Assembly (NCBI GenBank): GCA_003427395.1
Contig: BFEA01000011.1
Location: forward strand, 1,342,202 to 1,375,665
DNA: 33,464 nucleotides
Direction: 5' to 3'
Source: Chara braunii
Lineage: Eukaryota; Streptophyta; Charophyceae; Charales; Characeae
In this document: positions 9,308 through 19,982 of the stretch, piece after piece
Layout of the letters: each line of letters opens with the position of its first letter
Numbering within the stretch: position 1 is the first letter of the stretch
Made by a program: the position numbers and the translations under genes
Notes under the pieces: model-generated
The model's database searches: none
Seen by the model: the letters and a program-made list of their open reading frames with translations, nothing else
What the model was told of the DNA's origin: nothing

Positions 9308-9810
9308 TTTTGTATTGAGAGTATATCTGAATTTAAGATGGGTTGTCTTTATGAATGAGGGACATGCGTGCTTTGAGAGACCTTGCTACTAATATGATTG
9401 GAAACGCCAAGACGCACACAAAATTGTCAAATAGCTACTCACCTATGTGTTAGTCCTAAACGACGAGGACGACGTTTAATAAGGTCCGGGATGACTGTCG
9501 GGACAGAAACCCTTACAAGGGTATCTGCCGGTGTTTTGACGGCTCGCGGGAAGGCGTCGTTCTATCCGTAAGCTGACAGGGCATTGGTGAGCAAGTAAGA
9601 GACAAAGTGAAGATAATCGCCACAGCGCGACAAAAGATTTCATGGGTATCCCAACCCCCTGTACATATTTACATTTCTTTTATTATCGGGTATTGACCCC
9701 GCGTCTGTCATTTCTAAATCAGTCACTCAGACTCTAGGGTTGGGCACCCAAGTGGTTGTAGAAAGGGCAGTTGACGCTACAAAGACATATCGTGGCGGAA
9801 GCTACTAAAG
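9308..9810. other. Intergenic stretch without a gene
   Basis: Apart from the palindrome at 9504-9527, no ORF, repeat boundary or RNA gene is recognisable. Confidence 0.4.
9440..9535 (+). repeat. Copy 1 of dispersed palindrome with constant CCCTT/AAGGG core
   Basis: The hairpin 9504-9527 has arms CAGAAACCCTT and AAGGGTATCTG around AC, with one mismatch. The preceding 60 bp, including ACGTTTAATAAGGTCCGGGA, aligns with the sequence before the copy at 30885. Confidence 0.6.
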
Positions 9811-10400
9811 GAAGGAAGCCGCGGCGACATGGACGTTGGGGCTACCATTCCTTTTCGCCCCCTCCATCGAAGCAATGTGCGGCGGCCTAAACAAAAGGGG
9901 TGCCGCGCGGCCCATCGACCGCGCAAATCAGGGTCCATCGAAGAAAAAGACCAAACGTTAGAAACACTTGAAGCACGATTGCAAAAGGGGGGCGCTCGAA
10001 TTAAAGGCCTATCCGAAAAGATTATTGAAGAGAACCTACCCTACCGCAATCCCTATAAAACTCAACCTCGCTCCTATGCCATGCCATTTAGCTAGACTAA
10101 AGTGAATGTCCAGGTAATATGAGAGGAAGCCGCGGAAATAGGCGCGTCGGGACCAAGCATCCCCCGACGATCCTACCACTAGGACAATGCGCGACAACCT
10201 AAAAAGAATGGGGTCGCGCGACCGATCGACCGCGCGATTCAGAGCTCGACGATTGAAAACGACCATGTCGCACAATGGCTCGGAGGCGGCGTAATAACGG
10301 GGAAAACATAGGGTTGGAGTTGAAAATTTATCTACGAAAACCTACCGGAGAAAACACACCCTACCTGAATTTCTATAGCCCTGACTCCGCGCCTACTACA
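9811..10400. repeat. Two diverged tandem copies of a ~300-bp repeat
   Basis: Unit 1 starts near 9817 with GGAAGCCGCGG; unit 2 starts near 10124 with the same 11 bases. Shared blocks appear in the same order: CAATG(T/C)GCG, CCTAAA, CATCGACCGCGC against GATCGACCGCGC, and GAGAACC...CCCTACC...CTATA. Short ORFs here are chance products of this GC-rich DNA. Confidence 0.55.
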
Positions 10401-10488
10401 TACCTGCCTACCACACTAAGCTGCTAGGACCAGAGGGTGTGTGAGTGGTGTAAAAGGTGGGGGGGGATGCCACGGGGTTGTTGGCGTT

Positions 10489-10740
10489 GCGCCTGGCGCA
10501 GCCACTCATAGAGCAGCGGTGCCCCTCCCCACACAGAAATGAAGGCTAGCCCAGTCGGTTTGGGTGGCAGGCTGCTGAATAGAGGATGCAGGGATCAAAC
10601 CCGCGCGCCTGCAACCAGGCTGGCTCCATTTTCGGGAAGCGGAGATGCGCCTGGCGCAGCCACTCACATAGAAGTGGTGCCCATACCTTTACAGAGGTAA
10701 GGGCTAGCCCAGTCGGTTTGGACGGCGGGCGGCTAAACAC
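10489..10740 (+). repeat. Duplicated tRNA-like (SINE-like) sequence
   Basis: Two copies start with GCGCCTGGCGCAGCCACTCA at 10489 and 10647 (offset 158). Each carries an A-box-like TAGCCCAGTCGG (10547-10558; 10705-10716). Only the first keeps a B-box-like GGGATCAAACCC (10591-10602), 32 nt after the A-box, a spacing suitable for RNA polymerase III. This suggests a tRNA-derived SINE or pseudogene. No A-rich tail or target duplication was found. Confidence 0.45.
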
Positions 10741-11560
10741 TCAACACCTCCGGCCGCTAGGCCAACTTCTTTTACAGGTGACAGGAAGGCAGGAATGCGC
10801 CCGATTCGAATAGAACGTGGTACGAACCCCGACGCGCGATCTTATAAAATCACGTAGCCGGAAATCCGCCTGAGCGGCAAAACTTTCGGCCCCTGCCCGA
10901 TTACGGGCGGCTTCGATCTCTAGACAATGGGGTAGAAGGACCCCGTAACCATTGGGAGAAGGAATGTAAGGAGAAAGAAAACTCGATTAGCAGGTCCTCA
11001 GGGCGGGGATTCGAACTGCGGGCGGCGGGATGAAGGAAAGCGAAAAATCACGTTAAAGGAAGAAGTAACGAGAAAAGCATAAACAAAAACGATAAAAGGA
11101 AAACAAAACGGACGAAAATAAAACGAGACGAAAAATGACAAAAAGAGAAAAAAAAAAAAAAACAGACAAACTACGAGATGCCAGATGGCGCGTGGGAAAA
11201 CGACGCGCGGAATTTTGATTCAGAAGGGCTACAACGCGACCCGTTTCAAACGGATCTCTGTTTTTTTTTTTTTTTCCTATTGTTTTCGTTGTTGTTTCCC
11301 TCCCTATCATTCGCGTTTTCCTATGGCCGCCCATATCAGTGGGAGTGTATCTCCCCGTGTTCTAGCAAAAGATTCACTCCCCTTTTGTACATTAGGTAGG
11401 GTTACGCCCTAAGGAAAAACAAGTGCCCCACGCCCATGCTATGAATGGATTCGAACCATCGCACATAGGATTAGCACAAGGGAAGGAGGCCGTGGCTACG
11501 GCTGGGGCAAAAATGGCCATGATGGCCCTCCCTTTGGCCTCAGCTGAGTCATTATGGCCA
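10741..11560. other. Non-coding, with minus-strand B-box-like motifs
   Basis: No gene is recognised. On the minus strand, AGTTCGAATCCC (around 11007-11018) and GGTTCGAATCC (around 11448-11458) match the Pol III B-box, with no convincing tRNA around them. An A-rich stretch (11055-11162) and a T-tract (near 11262-11275) separate them. Confidence 0.35.
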
Positions 11561-11569
11561 CCCTGCAAA

Positions 11570-11713
11570 CTCAGCACCCCCACGTTGGATCTTTCTGATC
11601 CTGGGGGTGGGGTTGAGTGTCGGGGAAAGGACAGCAACACATGGGGGTAGGACAGGAGGCAGCATAAGGGGATTCCCGTCATTGAGATCAAAGGATCTCG
11701 TGGCTGGGAACCC
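11570..11713 (+). repeat. Two adjacent nested hairpins
   Basis: The first hairpin has three perfect nested arms: CTCA/TGAG (11570, 11614), ACCCCCA/TGGGGGT (11576, 11602) and GGATC/GATCC (11587, 11597) around TTTCT. The second has GAGATC/GATCTC (11684, 11694) around AAAG, inside TTCCC/GGGAA arms (11673-11710). Function is unknown. Confidence 0.55.
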
Positions 11714-12090
11714 ATCAAAGGGAGAGAGCGACTTAGGATGAATAGGGAACTAAGTCCATCTTTTCCCTCGACGTACCGGCACTGGGAAAAATAGCCATGT
11801 ACATCAAACTTTAGGAATTCATAACTCCTAGAATAATTGTCAGAAAAATACAAGAAAAATTGTTTTAGAAATGAGATAGTGTCAGCCATCTCGTGAAAAT
11901 TACGAGATGACTGATTGAACTAAACTGAATAGAAAAAAACAGGGGAAAAGGGGAATAGTCAAAGTCAGTCGCACTAAGTGTGCGGCTGCGGTGCGACGAC
12001 GTCACACCGTCGATCTCACAAAAATCAAGGGAACAAGGTCATCTCGAATTATTGTCTAAGGGCTAGAGTGTCGAGGCACACTCTCCAACT
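11714..12090. other. Non-coding stretch
   Basis: Nothing recognisable except a small GAGTGT/ACACTC hairpin near 12067-12084 just before a TATA-like site. Confidence 0.35.
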
Positions 12091-12093
12091 CGA

Positions 12094-12101
12094 CTATAAA
12101 A
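12094..12101 (+). promoter_or_regulatory. TATA-like element
   Basis: TATAAAAG occurs in a GC-balanced context. It is followed by no convincing ORF, so it may be the remnant of a transposon promoter. Weak on its own. Confidence 0.25.
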
Positions 12102-13860
12102 GCAGGCAATGCCCAGCAGTTGCCACACAAGGAGCACGTGTTGTAAGAGTGGTCACACACTCTAAGGCATTTGTGAGTTGCGGGAGTGCTTCGGGAGTGC
12201 TGCTGGGAGTCTACTAGAGGAGCTGTTGGAGCCAAGAGGAGAAGCAGGAGTCACCATAGCCACAAGGTGGAGGCACCTTGCCGACACATTGGGTTGGTAC
12301 CGGACCTACGACACATGTGCTAGGGACCACTCCATTGGAACGGGAGCTCACCTCTAAGACTCAAGGGAGCGGCATTTTGGACTTAGCTTTGACCAAGGGT
12401 CGGGTTTTATTATTTTGAGCTTGGACGCGGCCGACGTAAGAGAGCGTGCTATCGGAATAATCAAGTGGCAAGGCTACGTCCACATGCGGAGGAGCTTTGC
12501 CGACCTTGTAGTACGAAGGCGTCAAGATAATTTTGTGAGATTGTCGTGGGGCCTCCATTGGACCTGGTTTTTTACACCACAGTGGTGCCTTTTATTTTGC
12601 GACCAAGGGTCTCGGGTTGCGTCGCGACAAGGCGACGGTACCACCCACCTGCTTGATTGGCGGTTCACGGCGGTAGCACCAATAAAATTGGTGTAGCATT
12701 CCAAGTGTGTCATCGCGGTCCGAGGGAGGTGCTGAGTGCGGCACATGCTCAAGGTGGACGACGGTGCAAACTTGAGGCGGTACGACGCAAGGGATTTTTT
12801 TGTAGCAAGAACAGCGCGAGTCCTTGACAATTTGGCGTGGTGGAACCTTTGGTATCAGTCCTTGGCACCATTGGGACCATTTGGGACTACGCCGCATCGA
12901 CGGCCCTATTGATTGGACGTCCGACACCTTGGCGTAGAGGGATCTATCTTGAAGTGTGTTGGCAACCGTCATTACATTGGGCCCGGCGGGACCAATTTGG
13001 AACCACGGGTGCCACTCATCACTTGTGGGACTTGCCGGAGCAAGCAAGGACCTCTCAATAATTGTTGAGGTTCACGACGCTTGTGATTTTCTATTCAAAA
13101 CATTTTGGAGCGTGGTTGGCGCTCAAGATTCGGCTTGGCTTTCTTGGGTGAGCCGGTCGGCATCAATGACACTTCACTCAAGGTCAGTTAATGACTCAGA
13201 CCCCTCACTCCCCACGTGAAACCACACTTTGCTTGCCCGATTTCTATTTCCTTGAATATTCAGTTGAAAGAAAGAAAGGTTGGTTTGTGTGTGCTCAAAT
13301 GTGAAAAGGGAAGTGTTGTCTGACCCCGGGTATTCCTGCCTACTCTCGGAATCTGTCTTGGCTTTGTACCTTGTTGCAGGCAATGTGAGAAAAAGTTTTG
13401 CATGTCCAATGAAGGCTAGGGTCTTGCGGGTCTAACGCTCCACCTATAAAATGCTTAAACGCTCCTTTGCTTTTTGGTTCGCAAGATCCTTGGTTGATTG
13501 AGGCTCATGAGGGAAGGATCTTGTCATTTATTATGCCTTCCTTTATTTGGCTAGGCGGTCTCCGCTTTGGGAATTCAACGATATGGGTCGTCCGTTATAT
13601 TGCTATAAAACGATCCTCGCCTATTACCCACGACAAGAATTGTAGGACGCGGTGAAACGGGTCGACGGGGCTCCTCTATTTTCACCTTTCCTTCTTCAAT
13701 TATCCTGCGCATAGGAAATAGCTCCAATAAGCATGCACCTAGCAGCGTCGTCTGGCTTGAGGGGCACCACGAAAGGATGGGTAGCTTACAACTCCCCTGG
13801 GCCTTGTGGGACTAAGCGGCGATAGAAATCGGCCTACATTTAGCCTGCACACGATTGACG
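12102..13860. other. Unrecognised, possibly decayed repeat DNA
   Basis: Only short ORFs occur, in conflicting frames. The phrase GACCAAGGGTC appears twice (near 12390 and 12601) in similar surroundings, and other short phrases recur, suggesting an old internally repetitive sequence. Two further TATA-like strings (near 13446 and 13601) have no partner gene. Confidence 0.35.
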
Positions 13861-13866
13861 TCGTTC

Positions 13867-13876
13867 TATATAAATA
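13867..13876 (+). promoter_or_regulatory. TATA box
   Basis: TATATAAATA followed by GCCC is a strong plant-type TATA box. A start site near 13895-13905 would give a leader of roughly 120-130 nt before the ATG at 14025, which begins the broken ORF below. Confidence 0.45.
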
Positions 13877-14024
13877 GCCCAGCTTCTTGTATACTTCACT
13901 TCACTACAAGGTTTTTGTCTTGCCGGTTCCCTTTCTAGGAGGACGACGGAAGTTGGTTCGTCGTGGCCTTTATCGCCTATCGTGCCAAACCTTGGCAAAA
14001 GGAGTGAGTCGGTCAGCCGAAGAA

Positions 14025-15166
14025 ATGGGGACGTGGGTAGCAGACAACACGGGTGCCGCAAGAAGAGCTGCCTCGAGCAGTTCGCGACGAAGGGTGGCGA
14101 CGGTCGCCACCATCATGCTGTTTCCAAGCAATACGGAGACAAGAGCGTCTGCTGTAGCCGTGGCAGGATTTAGGCAAGGATGGGCGAGAGTCGGCCGCAT
14201 GGTCTTCCATTCCGCCGACGTCTTCCCGACCGAGGTGGAGCTCAAGGAAGACCAAGGAATCCTTGAGGACCCGCCACGGATTAATGCATTTGTGACAACG
14301 GCCATGAAGCTGGTACTGAGCGTTCGCGTCTGCCCCCTTAGGAAGACGCATCGGTTCAACATCGGGGTCGTCTACGACGTCTTGAACAAGTCTATCTACC
14401 GCAAGTTCGAGGACGAGATCATGTGGCTGTCCCTATGCATTATGCGGAACCACCACGCTCGGCAAGGACCATTCATATACATCGAGCATTACGATCGCGG
14501 TTGACCGTATGATGTCGGATTCCGTGTCACGGAGAGATGTGACGATCAGGCCCTTCAGCGGCAGGAGGAGAATTTGCTAAAGCTCTTTCGTATTTGATAA
14601 TGGGTCTCTGTGGGATGGTTGGAACTCGGCGCGATCGAACGATCCCCAGGTATCTCCTGATTCGAGATACGATCGAGGCTGACCGCATCGCCTGGGCGGC
14701 GAGGATGTCGATAGCGTTCGATGGGACTCCGACTCGATGGCCTGGCTTCGTCGGAATCGTCAACGACGGACGTGGGTTTCTTCCGGAAGAGCGATCGGGT
14801 ATTCGACCGAATGTGATTTGGTGTCCGAACGAGTTGCAAGGGCATACATTGTATTTCCATCGTGTCTCAAATATGGAGCTTGTCTCTCGAGTCACCGCTG
14901 GAGTACTCTTCAAACGATCCGAAGCGCGAATGGTGTTCCTTTGGCTTCGAGACACTTCCGCCCGACACCTTAAGCGCCTCGGTATACCTTTCTGGCCCGT
15001 CCTGTCGACATTGGCACGACGAATGGCGGAGCTCTACAGCACGAGCGACCTACAACTACGATGGCAAAGACGAGTGCGGAGGATGGCGATTAACGAGGCG
15101 TTCATCCAGCGGCATATCGGGCTAGATAGACGCGCTCGGACGACTCACACGCTTTACGGCCGCTAG
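14025..15166 (+). pseudogene. Broken ORF of unknown function behind a TATA box
   Basis: I do not recognise this protein. The ATG at 14025 (MGTWVADNTG) opens a frame to TGA at 14502-14504. The same frame stays protein-like beyond it (PYDVGFRVTERCDD, then QALQRQEENL) to a stop at 14595. A second frame, open from 14543, then carries on to 15166 (LIMGLCGMVG at its start, RRARTTHTLYGR at its end). I infer one former ORF of about 380 codons with one nonsense codon and one frame change near 14543-14597. No signal peptide, membrane segment or catalytic motif is evident; it is rich in Arg, and the middle part has mixed helical composition. Alternatives are exons of a spliced gene or an ORF of an unknown transposon. 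No homologue can be named from sequence alone. Confidence 0.35.
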
Positions 15167-16028
15167 GAGTCGTCCACCCTCTATAGGTCCCTCTTGAGTG
15201 GACCGTCCAGTGGAGGGTAGCGAGTTAGACTCCTACGATCGGATCATCAGGCTTCGCCCTCGAGAGGGCTAAAACATGATAAAACTCAGTAGTGCCGACC
15301 AAGAAAACATGGTCAGCCCGCCCCTATGAGTATCATTTTTCGCGACAAATTTCGCAGGCATTATGGTGAGGGGCGAAGGCGGCACATAGATCTTGTTCCT
15401 TTCCTTTGTATATATTTAAAATTGATGATCGTTCGCAATTAGGCGATAACCTCTGTACCAGGAGGGACACGAGTGGTTTGGATAACACGAAGTCACANGA
15501 AAAATAATAGAGAGTGTTTTTAGCATATCGCTACAACGTGGAGTTGCTTTTGNAAATTTGATTCAGTAAGTTTCTGTCTCTGCAAGTTGTGGCTGTCGAC
15601 AGTATCGAGGAGGTGATCCTCTTGTCTGTTTTCATGTACATCAATTGTGGAACGCTCTTGAAAACTTTCCTTTCAATTTTATGAGATAGTGAAGACAAAG
15701 GCATGTTCCCTGTCATCGAATCTCTCATACCTGCAAAAGATTGTTGTTTCCGTCTTTGGGATGATTCGCTACCTGTATGTTGCATTTGTATGTCTTCGTT
15801 TGCAACCTCTATGTGCCTTGGCTGTCATGTATGTGCTTTTTGGTAACGACTTCAAAAATGTTTGGTTGTAGCGCTCATGTGTCTTAATGCGACATCTGTG
15901 CGTGACCTGATCACCACCCTCGCGTGGTTGTTAGCAAAGTCTATTTATGTCTTGGTTATTTACGTTCATATGTTTGATTCCGACGTCTGAATGTCTCATG
16001 TAACCCATATGTGTGTTTTCTGCTGCAA
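15167..16028. other. Non-coding stretch with two ambiguous bases
   Basis: No gene is recognised. Single Ns at 15498 and 15553 mark consensus conflicts. The bases just before the LTR at 16029 are not purine-rich, so no polypurine tract is visible. Confidence 0.5.
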
Positions 16029-16463
16029 TGACACTGTCTACCGGAAAGCGTCTTTATAAAAGACTAGGAGAGACTTCGATGGGATCATCCTATATTCACC
16101 TATAAGAATTGTCTGTACTACGGCGAAACGAGCAAAACGCCCTTGGCTGGTCTACCTCTGCGATTGCATGTAAAAGCTTTCATATGTAGATCAGTAGCTC
16201 GGTAGGGATACGCCTCTGAGGATGGTGACAGCTCCTCAGGGAAGACGAGTTGTGCCTCTCGAGACCCTGACCTGTCGTAGGGGAACGCGAGAAGTACGAC
16301 TGGCGCACCCGGCTAGAGCGGCGAAACCCCGTCGTTCACCTCGATGAATTTTGGGGGAAGCATTCCGACTCTAAAAAGAAAAATATCGAACTCTTGCGTG
16401 ATGCGGCCGGGAGGTGCCCCTTTTGTGCGTGACGGCGCGAAGGGGGTGGGGGCGTTGCGTCCG
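16029..16463 (+). repeat. Second LTR copy (3' LTR or truncated solo LTR)
   Basis: It aligns from its first base (TGACACTG) with 1-438, about 95% identical over the first 390 bp; the match ends at GTCCGA two bases before the expected CA end. It is not followed by a PBS, so it is not the start of another element. It could be the 3' LTR of the element at position 1, making a 16.5-kb element with insertions. Against that, there is no polypurine tract upstream and the flanks (TGCAA, GAGCG) form no target duplication. Confidence 0.75.
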
Positions 16464-16825
16464 AGAGCGCGATCTGCCGTCATTTTCATATCTGGTTGGT
16501 CCGACGCCTCTGGACTCGATCGAATTTGTTTTTCCTTTATCGCCTAAACCTTTCACTGGTTCAGATTGTGGTCGCCGCATCCCACGCGACCTTTTTCTTG
16601 TTCTCTTCCAACCCTCCGGCCCTTGCGGCCGAAGACTCTTAAGTTTTATTAACCCTTTCCGGTTCTCGTATGCGTCGTATCAGTGCGTATGATTACCCAG
16701 AAACCTCGGCCTCAATGGTCGAGAAGTTCGCTTCGCGACGCCATGCCAAAAAAATTCTCACTTTTCACTCCAGACTGTCTTCGGCACGGCAACTGGCGTT
16801 GATACTATATCGAATGCAAAATCAT
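16464..16825. other. Non-coding stretch
   Basis: No ORF of note, no RNA gene and no repeat boundary recognised. Confidence 0.4.
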
Positions 16826-16855
16826 GAGCAAATACCCTTGTAAGGGTGTTTGCTC
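16826..16855 (+). repeat. Copy 2 of dispersed palindrome
   Basis: Arms GAGCAAATACCCTT and AAGGGTGTTTGCTC flank GT: 14 pairs including one T-G wobble. The core CCCTT/AAGGG is shared with copies at 9504 and 30885; the outer part of the stem differs but still pairs. Confidence 0.7.
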
Positions 16856-17140
16856 CGACATCTCGATCCTCAATGTCGCGGCCACGGCTAAGTACAGGCC
16901 CTTCGGGCCTTCTGATCAACTACGTGCCGTTGCTGGTCACACACACACTTAAGCCCACGAGTACACAAACAAGTTCGTGGACCAACAAGCACGCTTATCC
17001 GCAGGGTTGCGGGTCACACCCTTACACGGTACGACAAACACTCAGACATGCGTACAAACCAGCAAGCATACACGCAGGCCGCTCGTCGGACTGAGCCTAC
17101 TACTATATACATACTGAGTCGTTCCCCTCTTACTCGAAGT

Positions 17141-17286
17141 GGGAGCTAGCTCAGTAGGTTTCGGTAATGCTTAATAAGCAGGGGATGCGGGTATCGAGGC
17201 CGACTACCCTCTGAGCTATCTCCCTTTTGACACGGAGCTCTACTCTTGTTTGGTCGGATTTGGACCGTCGGGACTTGAACCCGCGA
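17141..17286. pseudogene. tRNA-like arms in opposite orientations (copy A)
   Basis: On the plus strand GGGAGC is followed by an A-box-like TAGCTCAGTAGG (17147-17158) and a B-box-like GGGTATCGAGGCC (17189-17201). The 14 bases at 17141-17154 pair with 17211-17224 with one mismatch. On the minus strand GGGTTCAAGTCCC (17270-17282) is a near-perfect T-loop/B-box. Copy B repeats the arrangement at 32188-32333. No complete cloverleaf is formed. Confidence 0.5.
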
Positions 17287-17869
17287 CCTCGGATTTCGAA
17301 GTAGGTTAGAATTAGTTAGATACTGGTTGTCCTTGTCACGTGAATTCGACACTTGGCACACTAGGGAAGGGAGCAATAGTAGTTAGATTCAGTTAAAATT
17401 TGTTATTTTTCTTTATATTTTCTTTCATTTATTAATGTGTTCTTCATTTTATTTTATTCTCCTTATTTTATTATTTGTAATTTGTTTGTTTTTTCCTCGT
17501 CGAAAACTGCCCGATTTCGCGGGCAAATACGTTCCTGAGAGGCAAAACACTACCTCTATGGTGTGTCAAAGTCGGGACGGTCTGGCTCGCGGGCAGATCA
17601 AAGTCGTGTGGGCGCAACTTGCCTACGATCGCACAGGCGCAGACAGCGAGCCTATGCACCAAGGAGGAAGGCGGATGCCGAAACACGAAGAAGATGACCG
17701 CGCGTGGCGGGAACACAGTTGACTACGGATGGGCGGTCACATGGTCGACGATGAGCGAGAGGGCCGACGACACGTGCGAGGGTGTAAAAGAAAACGCGCA
17801 GAGGCAAAGAGGAGGATGCGCAACTAATGGAGATGGCAATAGGAAGAAGAGCGACACAACTCGGGGGTG

Positions 17870-18180
17870 AAGGAAGCAGTTTCGCACGCGAAGATTAAAG
17901 AAAGGGCGCGAGGGGATAGGACACTCGGTGAGTGAGGTCGCACGCGAAGAAGAAGAAGAAGAAGAAGAGGAAGAAAGAGACGAAGGAAAAGAGTGAGAGG
18001 TAAAGGAGATGGCCGCGCAGAAGGAGGAGGTGCGCGGAGGGAAGAAAGTGGTCGCATGGAAGAAGGAGGCGCACTGAGAAGAAGAAGAAGAAGTAGAAGG
18101 AAGAAGGAGAAAAGGAAGGAGAAGAAGAAGAAGAGGAAGAAGAAGAAGGAAAAGGGAATGAGGAGGAGAAGAACACTTAC
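17870..18180. repeat. Purine-rich (GAA/GAG) tract, copy A
   Basis: About 300 bp are almost all A and G on the plus strand, with runs of GAAGAA. Mirror-symmetric purine tracts of this kind can form triplex DNA. The counterpart in copy B is 32990-33240. Confidence 0.8.
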
Positions 18181-18357
18181 CTGACCGAGCGGTCAGACGA
18201 CGACGGCGACGACGACGATACAGACGGCGACATCGAAGATGAAGATGAGAGAACAAATAAGTCTTCAATCGTGCGACTTACCTCACGGTACTTCCCTCGA
18301 CAGGATGAGCAAAATCGAATGAATCGGGCACTAGAACATGGAAATGTGCACCGCCAC

Positions 18358-18361
<4 letters not shown>

Positions 18362-18446
<85 letters not shown>
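18362..18446. repeat. (GT)n microsatellite
   Basis: 85 bp of uninterrupted GT. The matching tract in copy B begins at 33413 and runs off the window. Confidence 0.97.
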
Positions 18447-18448
<2 letters not shown>

Positions 18449-18505
18449 TAATAGAGAGAGAGAGTGGGAATATAGAATGGAAGAAGACGAACGTGTGGGC
18501 GATAA

Positions 18506-18605
18506 GAGGAAGAGTGGCGCAACACAGCGGGAGAAAGGTGGTGACGTGCGCAAATGAGGAAGAGTAGCGCAGCACAGCGGGAGGAAGATGGTGACGTGCG
18601 CAGAT
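18506..18605. repeat. 50-bp tandem duplication
   Basis: Two head-to-tail 50-bp units, each starting GAGGAAGAGT and ending TGACGTGCGCA(A/G)AT, with five visible differences. Confidence 0.85.
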
Positions 18606-18948
18606 GAGGGAGTGAGCGCAAGAGAAAAGGAGGAAGACAGAAGAAGAGAAGGAGAAAGACGAAGGTGAAGACGACTATGACGAGACGAGTAAGACAAGAT
18701 GGAGAAGAAGAGAAGAAGAACGGAGAAGAAGATGTGCGTGAGGATGAAAATGCTGTGGGCATGATACGCCGGTACAATCACAAGTTCAACAGCACCTATT
18801 GTCAACTGACATTAATTACGACCCGGCCAATTGCGTGCATTAACGGTAGTTTTTTTTAAATGAATGAATCGAGCCGACGAACCCGACCCGTTCATCCATT
18901 TTATTGTTATTGATCACGTGGACTTTTATTTATTTTATATTTATTTGT
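18606..18948. other. Purine-rich to mixed non-coding DNA
   Basis: No gene is recognised; it begins with further GA-rich sequence. Confidence 0.4.
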
Positions 18949-19017
18949 TATTATTATTATTATTATTATAATTATTATTATTATTATTATTACTATTATT
19001 ACTATTATTATTATTAT
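18949..19017. repeat. (ATT)n microsatellite, left part
   Basis: ATT repeats with a few ACT interruptions. The tract resumes at 19773 on the other side of the hAT-like element, so it was the insertion target. Confidence 0.9.
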
Positions 19018-19772
19018 CAGGATTACCTGACTGAACGTTCGGGGCCCCCGGGCTGGCCCCCGAACGTTCGGGCGTTCGGGGTCCTGTTCGGGGGCCGAAC
19101 ACCTCCAGGTTCGGCCCCCGCCAAAAAATTATTCGGGGCCTAAAAATAAGTTTTGTTTTCTGAAGTTTTTTTTCTGAGTTCTCTATGATGTAGGCTACAT
19201 GCCTATAAATTTTGAAGCCATTCTGCTAAGCCAAAACAAATTTAAAAATCGTCAAAGATGGGGGTGTTAAAACTTGCTCTCCCACTCACCATTTTTTTTT
19301 TTTCACTTTTAACTTTTTGTTTTCACTTTATTTCGAGGCTTAAAAAAAATTATTATTTTTTGATAAATTTTTAATGAGTAATTGATTATGTAAACTACAC
19401 ATCTGTAAATTTTGAGGGCATTTGTCGATGCCAAATAATAATTAAAAATCGGCAAAGATGGCGATGTCGAAAAGGTGCTGGCACACTCACTCATTTTAAT
19501 TCTCTTTTTATTTTTTCTTATTTTTATCGTAGTGTTTATTTTCTGTATTTGATGTTTTATTCAAATTTGGTAAAGAATTTGGATGTAGTGCCCAGGCAAA
19601 TATTGTTTAGTTTATTGTTCTCCATAACATAGTTTGATTTCGAAATTCTTTGAATTTGTTTTTTTTTTTTGTCCGCGTTCGGCCCGAACGGTCGAACGCC
19701 TTCCAAAGGGGTCCCGTACGTTCGGGTGTTCGGGTTCCGGCATTCGGCCCGTCCCGAATGCCGGCAACCCTG
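19018..19772. mobile_element. Non-autonomous hAT-like transposon 1
   Basis: The terminal inverted repeats are CAGGATTACC and, read inward from the right, CAGGGTTGCC (8 of 10 match), the CAGG-type ends typical of hAT elements. Flanking 8-mers ATTATTAT and ATTATAAT match at 7 of 8 but sit in an ATT repeat, so the target duplication is weak evidence alone. Both subterminal regions are full of CGTTCGGG/CCCGAACG, including the palindrome CCCGAACGTTCGGG. The AT-rich interior has two diverged copies of a ~100-bp segment with TAAAAATCG(T/G)CAAAGATG (near 19240 and 19443). No transposase is encoded. Confidence 0.7.
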
Positions 19773-19826
19773 ATTATAATCATTATCATTATTATTATTA
19801 TTATTATCATAATTATTTTATTAAAT
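19773..19826. repeat. (ATT)n microsatellite, right part
   Basis: Degenerate ATT/ATC repeats continue the tract split by the transposon. Confidence 0.8.
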
Positions 19827-19982
19827 TTATTCTCACTTGTAATTGAGAATCAGGCCGAGAATGCGGCTGGATATGCGCTAAAGAATTAAGAATTAGTGAG
19901 GCAGTTGAATCGAACGTCGGGCAGGTAATGAGAACACAGGGGCATGTGGCCGCCCGACTATGCAACAGATAAGAAACGGGAG

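Larger units (their letters stand above)
16846..18446. repeat. 1.6-kb repeat, copy A
   Basis: It aligns along its whole length with 31871-33464. The order is: a block starting TGTCGCGGCCACGGCTAAGT, a CA-rich stretch, TATATACATACTGAGTCG, an inverted tRNA-like pair, an AT-rich spacer, a purine-rich tract, and (GT)n. Copy B carries about 23 extra bases near 32098. No intact ORF occurs; long minus-strand frames are serine runs from the purine tract. Confidence 0.85.

Noticed and set aside
738-13180. Shared 16-mer TGACACTTCACTCAAG at about 747 and 13166
   Set aside because: The match does not extend on either side. A single 16-base match in 33 kb is only mildly unlikely by chance, and no structural link is visible.
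17723-18268. Long minus-strand serine/leucine-rich ORFs in repeat copies A and B
   Set aside because: They are the translation of the purine tract, with no stops because of base composition; the two copies differ by frame-breaking indels.
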